Source: Bacillota bacterium
GTDB lineage: Bacteria > Bacillota > Sulfobacillia > RBS10-35 > Bu92
Assembly: GCA_014896375.1 (NCBI GenBank)
Contig: JADBKN010000057.1
Location: 1-32,418 of the forward strand
Length of the DNA stretch: 32,418 nt
Reading direction: 5' to 3'
Position numbers and translations under genes: made by a program. Shown here piece by piece: positions 30,707 to 32,418 of the stretch. Positions within the stretch are counted from its first letter, which is position 1, and each line of letters begins with the position of its first letter. The notes beneath the pieces were generated by a model. It was not told where the DNA came from, made no database searches, and saw nothing but the letters and a program-made list of their open reading frames with translations.

Positions 30707-32392
30707 ATGAGGATCGGCATCGATGTCGGCGGGACGAACACGGACGCCGTGGCCGTCGAGGGCGGCCGCGTGGTCAAGGCCGTCAAGACCCCGACCACGA
30801 AAGACGTCGGCGACGGCATCCGCAAGGCGCTGGCGGAGCTCCTTGAAGGGCTCGACCGCCGCGCCGTCACCGCCGTCATGCTCGGCACGACGCACTTTGC
30901 GAACGCCGTGGTGGAGCGGCGCCGCCTCACGCCCACGGCGGCCGTGCGCCTCTGCCTGCCGGCGGGCGCCTCGCTCCCGCCCATGTGCGACTGGCCGCGC
31001 GACCTGCGCGCCATCGTGGACGCGGGCGTCTACCTGACCACGGGCGGCCTCGAGTTCGACGGCCGGCCCATCGCCGAGCTCGACGAGGCGCACCTGCGCC
31101 GCATCGGCCGCGAGCTGCGGGAGCGCGGCGTGGAGGCCGTGGCCGTGTCCGCCGTCTTCTCCCCGCTCAATGCCGAGATGGAGGAGCGCGCCGCCGCCAT
31201 CCTGCGCGAGGAGCTGCCGGGCGCCGTCATCACGCGCTCCACGGAGATCGGCCGCATGGGCCTCCTGGAGCGCGAGAACGCGGCGATCCTCAACGCCTCG
31301 CTCGTCCGGCTGGCGCGGGAGATCGTCGCCGCGTTCAAGCGGGCGCTCACGGATCTGGGCCTCGACGCGCCCTTCTACATCACCCAGAACGACGGCACCC
31401 TCGTGCGCGCCGAGGTGGCGGCGGAGACGCCCGTCGTGACCTTCTCCTCCGGACCCACGAACTCCATGCGCGGCGCCGCCTTCCTCACCGGAGAGAGCGA
31501 CGCGGTCGTGGTCGATATCGGCGGCACCACCTCGGACGTCGGCGTGCTCGTGCGCGGCTTCCCGCGGCCGGCCGCGGCCACGGTGGAAGTGGGCGGCGTG
31601 CGCACGAACTTCCGAATGCCGGACGTGTACTCGCTGGGCCTGGGCGGCGGCAGCATCGTGCAGTGGGAGCCGTTCGCCGTGGGGCCGAAGTCCGTGGGCT
31701 ACGAGCTGACGCGCAAGGCGCGCGTCTTCGGGGGCGACGTGTGGACGGCGACGGACCTCGCCGTGGCGGCCGGCTACGCGGACGTCGGCGACCGATCCCT
31801 CCTCCCGACGGTGGAGCGCTCCAAGGTGGAGGCGGCCGTGGAACGGATGCACGTCATGCTGGAGGAGGCCATCGACCGCATGAAGACCTCGGCCGAACCG
31901 GTCCCCGCCATCGTGGTCGGCGGCGGCAGCATCCTCGTCCGCCGGCCGCTCGCCGGCACCTCGCGCACGCTCAAGCCCGAGCACTTCGCCGTGGCGAACG
32001 CCATCGGCGCGGCCATCGCCCAGGTGGGCGGCGAGGTCGACCGCATCGTGAGCTACGAGGGCGGCCGGCGCAAAGAGGTGCTGAAGGCGCTGCAGGAGGA
32101 GGCCGTGGCCCGCGCCGTGGAAGCCGGCGCGGACCCGCGCACGGTGCAGGTGGTGGACCTCGAGGAGGTGCCGCTCGCCTACCTGCCCGGCGATGCCGCC
32201 CGCGTGCGCGTGAAGGCGGTCGGCGACCTGGACGAGCGGGCCGTGGCCGCGGCGCCGCGCGCGCAGACCCCGGCGGCGCCCGGCGCGCAGACCCCGGCGG
32301 CGTACGGCGCGGCGACGGGCGCCGCCGCAGGTGCCGGCGCGCCGCCGGCCCCCGCGCCGCGCACGGCCGAGAAGGAGGCGCGTCCCCGATGA
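30707..32392 (+). CDS. Hydantoinase/oxoprolinase family protein
   Basis: 561 residues. Hydant_A_N domain at about 2-170 (MRIGIDVGGTNTDAVAV, an actin/hexokinase-fold phosphate motif; GTTHFANAVVER), then the Hydantoinase_A domain (TRSTEIGRMGLLERENAAILNA, ITQNDGTLVR, FSSGPTNSMRGAAFL, VVDIGGTTSDVGVL, and the late VVGGGSILV). The family performs ATP-dependent opening of hydantoins or 5-oxoproline. The last 45 residues are an Ala/Pro low-complexity tail with GAQTPAA-like repeats, not part of the family. GAGG lies 12 bases before ATG 30707. The nearby NCS1 permease could supply a hydantoin-like substrate (inference). The stop overlaps the next start (ATGA). Confidence 0.88.
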   Translation: MRIGIDVGGTNTDAVAVEGGRVVKAVKTPTTKDVGDGIRKALAELLEGLDRRAVTAVMLGTTHFANAVVERRRLTPTAAVRLCLPAGASLPPMCDWPRDLRAIVDAGVYLTTGGLEFDGRPIAELDEAHLRRIGRELRERGVEAVAVSAVFSPLNAEMEERAAAILREELPGAVITRSTEIGRMGLLERENAAILNASLVRLAREIVAAFKRALTDLGLDAPFYITQNDGTLVRAEVAAETPVVTFSSGPTNSMRGAAFLTGESDAVVVDIGGTTSDVGVLVRGFPRPAAATVEVGGVRTNFRMPDVYSLGLGGGSIVQWEPFAVGPKSVGYELTRKARVFGGDVWTATDLAVAAGYADVGDRSLLPTVERSKVEAAVERMHVMLEEAIDRMKTSAEPVPAIVVGGGSILVRRPLAGTSRTLKPEHFAVANAIGAAIAQVGGEVDRIVSYEGGRRKEVLKALQEEAVARAVEAGADPRTVQVVDLEEVPLAYLPGDAARVRVKAVGDLDERAVAAAPRAQTPAAPGAQTPAAYGAATGAAAGAGAPPAPAPRTAEKEARPR

Positions 32393-32418
32393 CGATCTAC
32401 AAGGCACCGTATCCCGTC
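32389..32418 (+). CDS. Start of next gene in hydantoinase operon (partial)
   Basis: ATG at 32389 overlaps the hydantoinase stop as ATGA, and ten codons (MTIYKAPYPV) are visible before the window ends. Coupled translation indicates a real operon member, but too little is present to name a family. Confidence 0.55.
   Translation, partial: MTIYKAPYPV

Noticed and set aside
30461-32407. Minus-strand open frame opposite the hydantoinase gene
   Set aside because: Only reverse-strand shadow; the plus-strand gene has clear family motifs.
1-32418. CRISPR arrays, tRNA/rRNA genes, insertion sequences, prophage genes
   Set aside because: I found no spaced direct repeats, no cloverleaf or rRNA sequence, and no transposase or integrase motifs, even around the breakpoints.

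Overview
The window is very GC-rich (by eye above 70%) and bacterial. Several traits point to a deep-branching, high-GC Bacillota-type organism (Thermaerobacter/Symbiobacterium/Limnochordia-like): a MurT-GatD pair for peptidoglycan amidation, a sigmaW-type ECF promoter (TGAAAC-N16-CGTA), an SPFH/ribbon-helix-helix neighbour pair, an SLH-like domain on a deacetylase, and frequent GTG/TTG starts with strong Shine-Dalgarno sequences. This placement is inference; there is no rRNA or other phylogenetic marker here.

Layout. 83-2913 (minus): methyltransferase, ECF sigma factor, membrane anti-sigma candidate and a bactofilin-like membrane protein, with a self-recognition promoter for the sigma factor. 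3036-4403: MFS exporter. 4426-5292 (minus): RHH protein and the 3' half of an SPFH gene, cut off head-to-head against a uracil permease (5340-6593). 6639-9411: ATP-grasp ligase and wall-targeted polysaccharide deacetylase. 9389-10116 (minus): VapBC-like toxin-antitoxin with a palindromic operator.

10180-15832 (minus) and 16005-22850 (plus) form the most interesting part. Two identical-architecture palindromes (GTTCCA-N5-TGGAAC) lie in front of a glutamine-synthetase-like gene (followed by IclR regulator, cupin, AiiA-type lactonase, DUF169) and between an amidohydrolase and a complete branched-chain-type ABC transporter (livGFHMK) followed by thrC-thrB. The synthetase and amidohydrolase are the two halves of the fungal/plant FluG/NodGS fusion, encoded separately. 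I read this as one IclR-controlled uptake and processing system; its substrate is unknown.

22937-25938: atypical SDR, then murT-gatD, where gatD has no ATG/GTG/TTG start. 25957-28106 (minus): metQ, metI and a metN that lacks its Walker A. 28108-30706 is damaged DNA: a frameshifted gamma-glutamyltransferase remnant, a 5'-trimmed cytosine-permease-like gene, a cut-off nucleotidyltransferase and a decayed VKOR-like gene. 30707 to the end: hydantoinase/oxoprolinase family gene and the first codons of the next gene. The breakpoints at about 5290, 28106 and 28320 may be real deletions or assembly joins.
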